Assembly: GCF_003432035.1 (NCBI RefSeq)
Contig: NZ_QOHO01000064.1
Coordinates: forward strand, 25,352 to 89,351
DNA from: Lacrimispora amygdalina
Lineage (GTDB): Bacteria > Bacillota > Clostridia > Lachnospirales > Lachnospiraceae
Direction of reading: 5' to 3'
DNA length: 64,000 bases
Shown here piece after piece: positions 16,286-24,481 of the stretch. The notes beneath the pieces were generated by a model. That model made no database searches, was not told the DNA's origin, and saw only the letters and a program-made list of their open reading frames with translations. How positions within the stretch are numbered: the stretch's first letter is position 1; every line of letters starts with the position of its first letter. Both the position numbers and the translations under genes were made by a program.

Positions 16286-18337
16286 ATGAAAGTTATCTTG
16301 CAGACAAATCAATCGGATTGTCTTCTTGCTTGTGCAGCGATGATTATGGATACATTTAAGTGCAGAATTCCAGTTTACCGGTTGGTGGAAAAGGTAGAAT
16401 TGTCCATGGCCGGAAGCAATGTTCTGCAGTTAAAAGAGGCATTAGGAGAATATGGCTTTTCCGTAGAAGGTTATAAAGTTGAGAGCGAAAAATTCAACCA
16501 GACAATATTACCTATCATTGCATATGTAAATAACGGTCATTTTATTATTATCAATAAAGTAACCAAAAACAAATTTATTGGAATTGATCCGGCGATAGGA
16601 AGAATCGCTTATTCCCATGCAGAGTTTAAAAGTATCTATAGCGGTGTTGTTATAAAAATTACTAAAACCCGGAAACATGTAAAAAATGTGGTAGTAAAGC
16701 AGCGGGAGATATTAGGATTCTTAAACAATACTAAATTAATAACGATTTTATTTGGACTGTTAATTACTTCAATTTTTACTCAAATTGTAGCTATGAGCTA
16801 TTCATATATGTATTCTGCAGGTAAGAACGACTCTTACTTAAATCTGTCCTTAATATTAATTGCTGCGGTTGTCCTATTAGGGACAGGCAGTATGATCCAG
16901 GGCTTCTTAACAAAAAAATTTAATATATTATATGAACAGATATACGGTAACAGACTCGTTGATAAACTTATAAGTAAAAACTACAAGTTCTTTACATTCA
17001 GAAGCAATGGTGACTTATTATATCGTATCAACGCAAGAGGAATGATAAAAGACGCCCTGCTATTCAAAATAGTCCCATCTTTTATAGCACTATGTACCAT
17101 TATTGTAGTTCAAGTCGCTTTGTTTCAGAAGAGTTTATTTTTGGGGGGACTTTTTCTGACTGCTAATATTTTATATTTGATATTTTATATAGGGATTAGT
17201 AAACTAATATATATGGAGAGCAATAAATATACACAAAAATTGATTAAACTCAATACAACAAGTGAAAATATAATCAGGACAATCTCAACTATTAAGGTTT
17301 TGGATGTCGGCAACATTTTCATGAAAAAATGGCATAATGAAAATGAAGAACAGACAGAGCGTTACGGTCAGTTAGTCATTTTGCAAAGCATTCAAAGTGT
17401 ATTAACAAATATCTATACATATGTTGTTCCCATAGTAATTAGTATCATAAACATAGTTTGCAACAGAAATACTGATATTTTCAGCCAGATGGCATTATTA
17501 CCACTGCTATATTTAGTAGTTCAAAATGTAATAACAATCGGACAGGCTTTTAATTCTTTATATACCGTACTGCCAAATATAGATAAAACAAATGAATTAT
17601 TAGATGAAAATTTTATGCAGGACAATGAGCGTAAAGTTTCCAATTTGAATAATGATGAGGAAATACATGTCGAAAATATGTCATATTACTACGGTAATTT
17701 TAAATGTCTTGAAAATGTAAATTTACAGATTAAAAAGGGCAGGAGGTATGCGGTTATAGGAATATCCGGAAGCGGAAAGTCCACATTATTAAAGGTTTTA
17801 GCAAATCTTTTTAATGATTATAAAGGTGAAGTAATATTTGATTCTGCTAATGAGGATAAGCCAGTATATCTTGACCAGGACACATCTATTCTGGACAGCA
17901 GTATATTAGAAAATGTATTATTCGGCCAGCAATGTACAAATGAAAGACTGGCCAGCATCAGCCAGGCTACAGGATTAGAGGATATTATTAACAGACTACC
18001 GCAAAAATGGGCAACTGAGATATCAAAAGGAAAAAACCTGTCCCGTGGTCAGGAACAACGGATTTGTCTGGCAAGATGCCTGATTAAAGATGCCAGAATA
18101 TATTTACTTGATGAAGCAACAAGTAATATTGATGTTATTGATGAAGAAAAGATCATGAATAATCTGATTGGTCCAAATGGTATTTTAGAAGGTAAGACTG
18201 TGTTTATCTCCACACATAAATTAAGTATGATAAATTATGCTGACGAGATAATATATATAAAGGAAGGGACCGTATATCAGGGAACCCATGAACAGCTGTT
18301 GCAGAGGTTTCCTTCTTATGAAAACTTCTTTGAATAA
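16286..18337 (+). CDS. lanT: LanT bifunctional peptidase / ABC exporter
   Basis: 683 residues. The N-terminal C39 peptidase domain has catalytic Cys12 (QSDCLLACAAM), His85 (NGHFIII) and Asp101 (GIDPAIGR) and cleaves after the Gly-Gly of the leader. Six membrane segments cover about residues 148-430. The ATPase has Walker A GISGSGKST about residue 492, the signature as the degenerate LSRGQEQR, and Walker B IYLLDEATSNID. It removes the leader while exporting the lantibiotic. AAAGGAG lies before the ATG, 15 bp after lanM. Confidence 0.95.
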   Translation: MKVILQTNQSDCLLACAAMIMDTFKCRIPVYRLVEKVELSMAGSNVLQLKEALGEYGFSVEGYKVESEKFNQTILPIIAYVNNGHFIIINKVTKNKFIGIDPAIGRIAYSHAEFKSIYSGVVIKITKTRKHVKNVVVKQREILGFLNNTKLITILFGLLITSIFTQIVAMSYSYMYSAGKNDSYLNLSLILIAAVVLLGTGSMIQGFLTKKFNILYEQIYGNRLVDKLISKNYKFFTFRSNGDLLYRINARGMIKDALLFKIVPSFIALCTIIVVQVALFQKSLFLGGLFLTANILYLIFYIGISKLIYMESNKYTQKLIKLNTTSENIIRTISTIKVLDVGNIFMKKWHNENEEQTERYGQLVILQSIQSVLTNIYTYVVPIVISIINIVCNRNTDIFSQMALLPLLYLVVQNVITIGQAFNSLYTVLPNIDKTNELLDENFMQDNERKVSNLNNDEEIHVENMSYYYGNFKCLENVNLQIKKGRRYAVIGISGSGKSTLLKVLANLFNDYKGEVIFDSANEDKPVYLDQDTSILDSSILENVLFGQQCTNERLASISQATGLEDIINRLPQKWATEISKGKNLSRGQEQRICLARCLIKDARIYLLDEATSNIDVIDEEKIMNNLIGPNGILEGKTVFISTHKLSMINYADEIIYIKEGTVYQGTHEQLLQRFPSYENFFE

Positions 18338-18427
18338 TTATTTGTTACTGATCAGATGAGTGTCGTAGTTGTGCTCATTTTAACTGTCATAAAGCTTCTT
18401 CGTTTTCTGTCAATTTTTTTGTATTGC

Positions 18428-18453
18428 ACATGGCGGGCAGTGCCCCGCCATGT
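18428..18453 (+). terminator. hairpin downstream of lanT
   Basis: ACATGGCGGG pairs with CCCGCCATGT around six bases. The T-run after it is weak. Probably the end of the biosynthetic operon. Confidence 0.55.
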
Positions 18454-18534
18454 TATTACCATATTTTCATAAACTCATCGAGAGCAGAAAGTGCTCCTGT
18501 CATCACAGTATCCCAAATCAATCAGTCCTCAATA

Positions 18535-19080
18535 TCCAACAACCGGGTATTGGTTCCCCGCTCAATTCTTCCAGTATCTCTTTTGGTGTCTCCTCCTCCC
18601 ACTCAGAAGGCGGACGGGAGCAGTTAATATACTCTTTGTAGACCGGTAAGTTCGGAACATCAGGATTGAGTGTCCCCATCAGGTAATCGCACCGCATGGC
18701 TGACTCTCTTATAAATTCAATATCAGCAGTGTTAATCTCATCTATGTACAGCAGCCGTACTGACCACCCAGGGTTTTCTGCCACTTCTTCTTGTCGCCAT
18801 AGCCTAAACATAGATGACCTTATCCCCTCCTGAAGTATGAAAGAGAATGTGCGGGATCTTATCGTCTTTGGTTCCGTTGCCGTTGTACTCAGTCAGGATG
18901 CCGAAATCATCTATATGCCCAGATCCTTATTGATGATACTCTTCTCAGCAGTACCAGTATCCTTTGCTGCTATTATGTGCAGCTTCTTAGGACTCTCCGC
19001 AACCTTAAGCATGAACTTAAAAAGACCGACTGTCGTTTTACCCGCAGCCGTTGTCCCTTCAAGAAATTCCACTGGGAGTG
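18535..19080 (-). pseudogene. terL fragment (N-terminal third) of the remnant
   Basis: The translated pieces match the prophage TerL, for example YIDEINTADIEFIRESAMR and YLMGTLNPDVPNLPVYKEYI. Several frameshifts are present. At its upstream end (about 19055-19075) it keeps the uninterrupted codons for EGTTAAGKTT, the Walker A that is broken by a 5-bp insertion in the larger prophage. The copy breaks off at both ends. Confidence 0.85.
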
Positions 19081-19082
19081 TT

Positions 19083-19190
19083 AACTCATTACCGGCGAAG
19101 ACTTTATAGCTGCATCCGCCTCAGCCTGTATGCGGCTGTTTATACTGGCTCTATCTGCTCTGCAGTCTTTTGATGATTTACTCAATTTAT
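19083..19190 (-). pseudogene. fragment of the small early phage gene at 47573-47779
   Basis: About 105 bp are nearly identical to 47680-47790, including the AGGAGGG ribosome binding site and the TTG start codon. It is joined directly to the terL fragment, so some 4 kb that separate them in the larger prophage were deleted. Confidence 0.75.
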
Positions 19191-19334
19191 CCCTCCTCCG
19201 GCAAATATTAGATCATTCTGTTAAAATTATATTTCTGTTTTTCTCAACAATTATGTAACACCAATATAAGCAACTAATATAATGCTAGTAAAACAAGTGC
19301 TTTTAAAAAGTTGATTTTATGAGGAGTCAAAATT

Positions 19335-19670
19335 ATGGATATTAAATCTGTTATTGCTTATCGTATTGATGATACTATTAACGTTTTAGTTTTAGCTGAC
19401 CTACCGCGTCCGTGTGACTATGCCAGAATTTATGGCACATATCCGGGAAATATATATCATGTTGCGGATCCCGGCAAAGCAGAAGTATTTATTGAATTTT
19501 ATGAGAGCCCCGAATCATGTTCTACAGTTATTCAACCATGGTTATCAAGTGTGCAAATAAAAGACACTGCTTATAACGAAGTGGACGTCTTTGTTGATGG
19601 TGAAAGCGTAATGTCTGTTCCAATATTTAATTATTCTATGCCCCAACCCACGACTTTCTATCTAAGATAA
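19335..19670 (+). CDS. unrecognised 111-residue protein inside the prophage remnant
   Basis: An intact frame with GAGGAG upstream of the ATG. The product starts MDIKSVIAYRIDDTINVLVL, is acidic, has no membrane segment and no motif I recognise. It lies on the + strand between the small-early-gene fragment and the dam fragment, the same slot that holds a different + strand gene (47885-48208) in the larger prophage. It is therefore probably phage cargo retained after the rest decayed. Confidence 0.6.
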   Translation: MDIKSVIAYRIDDTINVLVLADLPRPCDYARIYGTYPGNIYHVADPGKAEVFIEFYESPESCSTVIQPWLSSVQIKDTAYNEVDVFVDGESVMSVPIFNYSMPQPTTFYLR

Positions 19671-19675
19671 GTTCA

Positions 19676-20060
19676 TCGGTCAAAGTTCAACCACAACGTC
19701 TCCACCCTCGAAAGACTATTCTGAGCTCTGGCCGGAATCTGTATTTTCCTCCAGCCCTTCAGATACTTTTTATACAGCCACAGTCATATCCGGAAAGCAT
19801 GATCTTAGCCTTACTGTGAATACTTGTATCCAGCAGCTCCTCATGATCCTCGTCAGACATTTCATGCCGGTACTGCTTCCTGCCTCGTGTAGACCATACA
19901 TAAGGCGGATCCAGGTAGATCAACACATTTTCGTGATCAAAGGCCCTAATCAGCTCCAGCGTCGACTTATTCTCAATCTGTACTTCTTTCAACCTGATCG
20001 CCATTTCTGCCACTTCCGAAAGACGGTTCCAATTTCTTAGCGCATAGGCTGCTTCCCTGC
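19676..20060 (-). pseudogene. dam (adenine methyltransferase) fragment of the remnant
   Basis: Matches the C-terminal two thirds of the Dam protein at 49049-49846, with the DPPY motif (VLIYLDPPYVWSTR) still readable and motifs such as RAFDHENVL. The N-terminal part with the SAM-binding FGGGG motif is lost, and frameshifts occur in the last 80 bp. Non-functional. Confidence 0.85.
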
Positions 20061-20228
20061 TTGAACAGCTTTCCTGTGACTTTAATTTGCGATTCTTCTG
20101 CGCTTTTGGCAATTGGTATCTCCAAAGATAATGTGCAGTATTTGCACGATCATGCAAATCCAGTTAATATTGGAGGCAAAACACCAGAGCAGGTTGCTAT
20201 TTATGTTGCTGTTTGGACACTTTTATAA
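20061..20228 (+). other. short open frame next to the dam fragment, unrecognised
   Basis: A + strand frame of 55 codons ends TLL-stop at 20228 and reads ISKDNVQYLHDHANPVNIGG near its middle. The sequence looks protein-like, but there is no ribosome binding site and the left part runs into the dam fragment. It may be the 3' end of a truncated gene. Confidence 0.25.
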
Positions 20229-20326
20229 CTAATTAACATGCTGATTACATTCATGGGCTGTTGCAAAAGTAGACGAATAATTTACCGGAGCAACAGTTAC
20301 ATTTTGTGTCTCTAAACAAAAAGATA

Positions 20327-20376
20327 GAAAAAAATCAGGTTGAAATCAATGCAGTAGAATTTCGACCCTGATTTTA
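20327..20376 (-). terminator. terminator for the gene at 20391
   Basis: On the - strand AAATCAGG...GAAAT pairs with ATTTC..CCTGATTT, followed by TTTTTT. It resembles the hairpin at 776-822 in its outer arm. Confidence 0.65.
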
Positions 20377-20390
20377 TCCATAGAAGGAAA

Positions 20391-20795
20391 TTATTTACCA
20401 ATTAAATTATTAGTGTAATCCTCCATATTATAAAGTGCTGTTTTAAAATCTCCATCTTTTATGTACGTTACCGTTACAGTCTTATTATCAGAAGATAATT
20501 TTAAATCACTAAATTCTGTATTAACTAATTCCGTACCCATAAATTTATTAATAGTCCATTCTTTAAAAGCTTGAGAATCTGAAGGAAACATATTATCTAT
20601 TACAATTCTGTAAATAATTTCCTTGTCATTATTTGTTTCGGTAAAGACATAAAAGTTATACGTTCCATTGGAAACTATATGTTTATTAAAAACATTGTTC
20701 GAACCTCTTCTATTTACCATGTAAACATCATCATATTTAAAAGCATAAATAGAAAAGCCATGTTCACTGTCCCCTTCCATGAAATTTGGCGTCAT
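20391..20795 (-). CDS. unrecognised 134-residue protein, possibly truncated
   Basis: A beta-rich, soluble sequence (GFSIYAFKYDDVYMVNRRG, TYNFYVFTETNND, KTVTVTYIKDG) without a recognised family. No ribosome binding site precedes the ATG and a stop codon lies two codons upstream in frame, so the N-terminus, perhaps with a signal peptide, may have been lost. Strongly A+T-rich, with its own terminator. Lies between remnant pieces. Confidence 0.4.
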   Translation of the reverse strand: MTPNFMEGDSEHGFSIYAFKYDDVYMVNRRGSNNVFNKHIVSNGTYNFYVFTETNNDKEIIYRIVIDNMFPSDSQAFKEWTINKFMGTELVNTEFSDLKLSSDNKTVTVTYIKDGDFKTALYNMEDYTNNLIGK

Positions 20796-21344
20796 AGCTA
20801 GCTATTATGATGTATTTAAAAGCTAATATACATACTTTTCCTTTCTTTTATTTTTGTGGCTATAATACATTCAGATTCTACGGAATTTAGATTCTTATAT
20901 ATGGTTAACTGCTTGATGGGCTGTATTGCAAGAGCTTTGTTTAAATTATTTATAGTCTTAGATGTGCAGGTACTTTAAAATATACACGGCGCATTTTTTC
21001 TGATGTTTCCTATGCTATTTAAGTAACTTCGAGACATACAATTTCCATTAATTTTCTCAAAAGCCAATAGTCTTTATTAATACATCAAACGCACCAAAAG
21101 TAATATATTACATTTTATTCCACTTTCTCTAATTATGATATTATACTCTCTATGCTTATCCTTTTCAATGATAAGTGATCAATTAGGTAATCAGATTGAT
21201 TAATTTTCCCAAAAACAAAACCATGTCGACAGTAAGATGTTAACGAGCAGCCCTGGTATTATATATGAGGTACATCAGTGCCACATGAAAAGATAGCGTA
21301 TTAAATTCCAATCTTCAATAGTCCTAATCTAGCCAAAATACGCT
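20796..21344. other. about 550 bp without a recognisable gene
   Basis: A+T-rich decayed sequence with stop codons in all frames. I see no RNA gene, no repeat and no transposon end. GGGCTGT(T/A)TTGCAA-like words at 20258 and 20925 resemble insertion-sequence tips but are in direct orientation with nothing between them that encodes a transposase. Confidence 0.5.
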
Positions 21345-22193
21345 GCGCCGTTTCACGGAAAAGGCAGAATAGTGGAAGAAGGGTAGGATTTATTTTAAGC
21401 AGGCGAAAGCTTGCAAATTCAGCAGTACCTATAAGGGATTAATTGATAAGCTATATGATTATTTCTTTAGGGATAATGCTGCTACCATGGAAACGTACTT
21501 TAATACCTGGATGGAGTGGAGAGAAAAGGAGACAAGCGTTAGTAGAAAGACACTTAAGGAAAACCGTTTTATGTGGAATTCTTTACTGAGAGATCAGGAA
21601 ATCACGTTAATTCCCTTAAAGGACCTGACAGCAAAGGATCTGATTGTCTATTTCAGGAACATAACAAAAGGCCGACAAATGACTAGAAAACGTTTCAATG
21701 ATCTAAAAAGTATTATGAATGGCAGCCTGTATCATAGGTGAATTGAAGGGGTTAAGATGGGATGATGTTTCTGGTAACTTTCTACACATTCAACGCTTTG
21801 TTGATGATAAAAATGAAATCATTGAAGATATAAAAGGTCATGCAAGTGAAGGGAAACGTTATATGCCGCTGAAACTGAAAGCCAATGAAATACTGAAGCA
21901 GATTTACTCTCTGAATTCAGAAAGCCATTATATCTTCATCCGTAACGGTCAGCCCCTGGCAACAGTTACCTTTAACCGTCGCTTAAAGAAATGCTGTGAG
22001 GAATAGGCATTGAATACCGTTCCTCCCACAAGCTCCGTTTCTCCACCGCCTCCATCATGTACAAGAACGGAAAGGAGGACACCGAGCTACAGAAGCTCCT
22101 GGACATACCAGTCTCACCATGACGCACCACTATCTCCGCAACATCACTTCCCAGGAAGAAACAGCATCAAAAATGAGGGCAATCCTGGATTAA
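21345..22193 (+). pseudogene. tyrosine integrase of the remnant, broken by frameshifts
   Basis: Pieces in three frames give a full integrase order: an N-terminal part (GRIYFKQAKACKFSSTYKG), the SAM-like core-binding domain (21487-21741, METYFNTWMEWREKE), the catalytic core (GELKGLRWDDV, the Arg region partly lost), SSHKLRF for the H-x-x-R box at about 22030, and the catalytic Tyr in MTHHYLRN at about 22115-22140. At least two frameshifts and a deletion near 21725 inactivate it. Not the same lineage as the integrase at 62680. Confidence 0.8.
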
Positions 22194-22262
22194 CAGCCCT
22201 CAAAAACACCAAAAATGCCCACGCAAACAAGCGCAAACACCAGATACACAAAGTAAAAACCC

Positions 22263-22296
22263 CAGAAACCCTTATTTTATCAGGTTTCTGAGGCTT
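22263..22296 (+). terminator. terminator after the broken integrase
   Basis: CAGAAACC pairs with GGTTTCTG around a 12-nt loop, followed by AGGCTTTC. It lies a few bases before the att repeat, like the terminator at 63728 in the larger prophage. Confidence 0.6.
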
Positions 22297-22301
22297 TCAT
22301 A

Positions 22302-22329
22302 AGAGAGGCGACAACCAGATTTGAACTGG
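22302..22329 (+). repeat. att repeat at the left end of the prophage (attL)
   Basis: 28 bp identical to 63752-63779, which is the 3' end of tRNA-Cys plus the four bases just past it. Only the tRNA tail is present here, with no functional tRNA. It is the junction between the remnant and the larger prophage. Confidence 0.9.
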
Positions 22330-22359
22330 GAAAAGTAAAATACCGCTAAAGCCAGTAAG

Positions 22360-22395
22360 TACCGAGATTCCTTATAAACACTAGGTTTCTCGGTA
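22360..22395. repeat. inverted repeat next to attL
   Basis: TACCGAGA and TCTCGGTA, 8-bp perfect arms 20 bp apart, followed by TTATTAT. It may be a weak terminator that shields the prophage edge. Confidence 0.4.
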
Positions 22396-22453
22396 TTATT
22401 ATGTTATTCTATTGGATAAATATTAACCCCCGAAAATGACTATTTATCTACCT

Positions 22454-22477
22454 GTGCAACACGAAATGCAACACGAA
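22454..22477 (+). repeat. integrase arm-type sites near attL
   Basis: Two tandem 12-bp copies of (A/G)TGCAACACGAA. The same pair occurs at 63697-63720, inside the end of the integrase gene and about 30 bp from attR. A 12-bp-period pair on each side of the element is the expected design of integrase or excisionase arm sites. Confidence 0.6.
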
Positions 22478-22516
22478 GAATACTGCCAGCTCCTATCTGG
22501 GAATTTATAGAATCGC

Positions 22517-22545
22517 TTGACTATTCGAACATATGTTCTTATAAT
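22517..22545 (+). promoter_or_regulatory. LexA-controlled promoter
   Basis: TTGACT (22517-22522), 17 bp and TATAAT (22540-22545). The spacer contains CGAACATATGTTCT, whose core GAAC-ATAT-GTTC at 22527-22538 is a perfect Gram-positive LexA (SOS) box. Placement between -35 and -10 means LexA would fully repress this promoter until DNA damage. Confidence 0.85.
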
Positions 22546-22566
22546 GATATAAAGGAGGTGGTTATA

Positions 22567-22746
22567 ATGAAAGCAAAATGCGAGCTTGATCCAGACATCA
22601 ACAAATGTCCACACTATGAACCGGTAGAACAGGAATGTAACTCAGATAATAGCTGCTGCGGATTTTACAGAATACCAAACGCAGAAAGCATCCCTAAGTA
22701 TTTTAGGCAACCACGATGGTACGAGCAATACTATAAAAAACGATAA
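22567..22746 (+). CDS. SOS-regulated 59-residue cysteine-rich protein
   Basis: The ATG at 22567 lies 8 bases after AGGAGG at 22553-22558; a GTG at 22558 overlaps that site and is rejected. The product MKAKCELDPDINKCPHYEP... has five Cys (residues 5, 14, 24, 30 and 31) and a Trp/Tyr-rich basic end, suggesting a metal-bound mini-domain. No family is recognised. Driven by a LexA-box promoter, it should be made at induction, before or together with the late genes. Confidence 0.75.
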   Translation: MKAKCELDPDINKCPHYEPVEQECNSDNSCCGFYRIPNAESIPKYFRQPRWYEQYYKKR

Positions 22747-23002
22747 TACAAGGCGTGTGACATAAAACTTACATTTTTTAAATTCAGACAGTAAACTAAT
22801 ATATATCAATAAGAAAAAGAGGATAATATTAATGCAATGTAATGCAAAGATGAAAACGGCATATGAAATACCACAATTATATATATAGTTATTCTACTAA
22901 TAATATGTACTATATATAGTGGCACAACATTATTTTTATCGGATTTTTACTAATATAAAAAAATCAACAAAAAATCAATTCGCAAATTGTATAAAGATCC
23001 GA
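22747..23002. other. A+T-rich gap between the SOS gene and the Panacea pair
   Basis: Holds no convincing gene. An 18-codon frame with GAGGAT upstream starts at 22832. ATCGGAT (22938-22944) and ATCCGAT (22997-23003) with a following T-run could form a long-loop terminator before the next promoter. Confidence 0.4.
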
Positions 23003-23031
23003 TTGTTTTTTTGTGCATAATATCATATAAT
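23003..23031 (+). promoter_or_regulatory. promoter of the Panacea pair
   Basis: TTGTTT (23003-23008), 17 bp and TATAAT (23026-23031). Downstream, AT-rich TATAAT-like words are repeated up to the ribosome binding site and could hold an autoregulator. Confidence 0.55.
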
Positions 23032-23082
23032 ATAGATGTAGGATAATTATATAATATCTTATAATTTAAAGGAGGTGAAACG

Positions 23083-23517
23083 ATGTTATATAATGCAAGC
23101 GATATAGCACAATATATTATAACAAAATGTTGCATATTGTCCAAGCCAATCAGTAATTTGAAACTACAAAAAATGCTTTATTTTATTTGGGTCGATTATT
23201 ACAAAAAGACATCGTCACCGTTATTTCTAGACGACATATGCGCTTGGCAACTTGGGCCAGTAGTACCCGATGTCTATTATGACTACTGTTCTTATGGGGG
23301 GCGTTCTATTTGCAACATTTACGAAACATCCATTAGGGAGAATGATGCTTCAATTATTGATGAGTTTATTAATGATTATGTAGATGTTCCTGCAAGCGTA
23401 TTGGTAAACAAAACTCATAAGCCTGGTACTGCTTGGGATATTATATTTAATCATGGACTTGGTAATAGAGATACAATACCATTTTCATTAATAAAAGAAA
23501 AAGAATGTATAGGATAG
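23083..23517 (+). CDS. Panacea-domain (DUF4065, SocA/GepA-like) protein, likely antitoxin
   Basis: 144 residues with AAAGGAGGTG before the ATG. The family start is unmistakable: YNASDIAQYIITKC, then ISNLKLQKMLYFIW, then DDICAWQLGPVVPDVYYDY (about residues 3-70). Known Panacea domains (Kurata and colleagues) neutralise many unrelated toxins encoded next to them. Here the partner is the membrane protein that begins 7 bp downstream. The pair has its own promoter and terminator and lies at the left prophage edge, in the position of lysogenic cargo. Confidence 0.8.
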   Translation: MLYNASDIAQYIITKCCILSKPISNLKLQKMLYFIWVDYYKKTSSPLFLDDICAWQLGPVVPDVYYDYCSYGGRSICNIYETSIRENDASIIDEFINDYVDVPASVLVNKTHKPGTAWDIIFNHGLGNRDTIPFSLIKEKECIG

Positions 23518-23524
23518 GTATTAT

Positions 23525-24373
23525 ATGCTCGCCGAAGAAAGACAAAAAAGACAAGAGAATTTAATAGATAAAATTCAAGTATTATCAAAGAATTTATTCG
23601 AAAACGAGACTGAAATCAGAAGAATGGCGCTTAAACTTAAAGAAGTTTATTCTTCTGATTTTCGTCATAGTTATTCAGAATTTTTTCCTGCTATTCTTGA
23701 TATTAATCAAAGTAGCGATGGTAATTTAGATTTTTTAGCTGAAAATTTGGAAAGATTGCGCAATTATGTAGAAGAAGATTTCATAACTGGCAAAAATGAA
23801 TTTACTGAAATGCATAAGAGTTTTGATAAACTATGCGATCACCTTAATCTTGAAATAAGCAGGGTTAGATACTCTTCTCAAAATGATGAGAAGACTAATG
23901 ATCTTTCAAGGCGTTTAGAAACTGCACGTGAAGAAATGAATACATCTACTAAAAAGTTGTCTAAAGCTTCAAAAAAAGCTGAATCTATTCAGACAGAACT
24001 TATATCTGTAGTCAGTGTTTTTTCAGCTATAGTTATCTCATTCTCTGGTAGTCTTAGTTTTATCGGTAGTGCAATTAATGGCATTCGTGATACATACATT
24101 TGTAAGATGATACTAACCTTATTAATATGTGGATTTATACTATTTAATACTACATTTTTATTAATGTATTTAGTTGGAAAAATTATAGGACGCAGTATTT
24201 TAGCTGATTGCGAATCTGAAAAATGTGACTGTAAAAATGGCGAAAAACCTAAATGCGCAGAATTAAAGAAAATCAGAAAAAGGTTACCATATGTATTTTA
24301 TTTTAACATAGTAATTATTCTTTTCACTATCATTGATATTTTAGTATGGTTAGGCGATAAAGAGCTATTTTAA
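23525..24373 (+). CDS. coiled-coil membrane protein, putative toxin or defence effector paired with Panacea
   Basis: 282 residues. Residues about 1-160 are charged and helical with a coiled coil near 125-155 (LSRRLETAREEMNTSTKKLS). Three membrane segments follow (about 165-190, 195-222 and 258-278). A Cys cluster CESEKCDCKNGEKPKC lies between segments two and three. I know no family for it. Its gene follows the Panacea gene by 7 bp with only a weak ribosome binding site (ATAGG), so translation is probably coupled. Proposed to damage the membrane unless held by its partner; this is inference. Confidence 0.55.
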   Translation: MLAEERQKRQENLIDKIQVLSKNLFENETEIRRMALKLKEVYSSDFRHSYSEFFPAILDINQSSDGNLDFLAENLERLRNYVEEDFITGKNEFTEMHKSFDKLCDHLNLEISRVRYSSQNDEKTNDLSRRLETAREEMNTSTKKLSKASKKAESIQTELISVVSVFSAIVISFSGSLSFIGSAINGIRDTYICKMILTLLICGFILFNTTFLLMYLVGKIIGRSILADCESEKCDCKNGEKPKCAELKKIRKRLPYVFYFNIVIILFTIIDILVWLGDKELF

Positions 24374-24409
24374 GGCGACAAAAAGAAATTATTGTCGCCT
24401 TAATTTTTA
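24372..24409. terminator. terminator after the Panacea pair
   Basis: AAGGCGACAA pairs with TTGTCGCCTT around an 11-nt loop, followed by AATTTTT. It also faces the leftward lysis genes. Confidence 0.85.
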
Positions 24410-24481
24410 TAATTCAACATATTTTAAAACTACTTAATAATACTCGGTACAATAAATCAATTCTTGACAGGTATCATCTGC

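Larger units (their letters stand above)
18535..22301. mobile_element. decayed prophage remnant, sister of the adjacent prophage
   Basis: Within this stretch, diverged copies of terL (like 43231-43745), of the small early gene (like 47680-47790), of dam (like 49053-49480) and of a tyrosine integrase occur on the same strands and in the same order as in the prophage at 22302-63779, with large deletions between them. It ends next to an att repeat at 22302, as the intact integrase does at 63752. An older phage of the same type therefore used the same tRNA-Cys site. Its left end and structural genes are missing. Confidence 0.8.

Noticed and set aside
20255..20940. GGGCTGTTGCAAAA and GGGCTGTATTGCAAGA as insertion-sequence ends
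   Set aside because: They are in direct orientation, not inverted, and nothing between them encodes a transposase; target duplications are not seen.
22010..22291. 93-residue Pro/Ser-rich frame after the broken integrase
   Set aside because: It is an out-of-frame reading of integrase codons; in the right frames the H-x-x-R and Tyr motifs appear.
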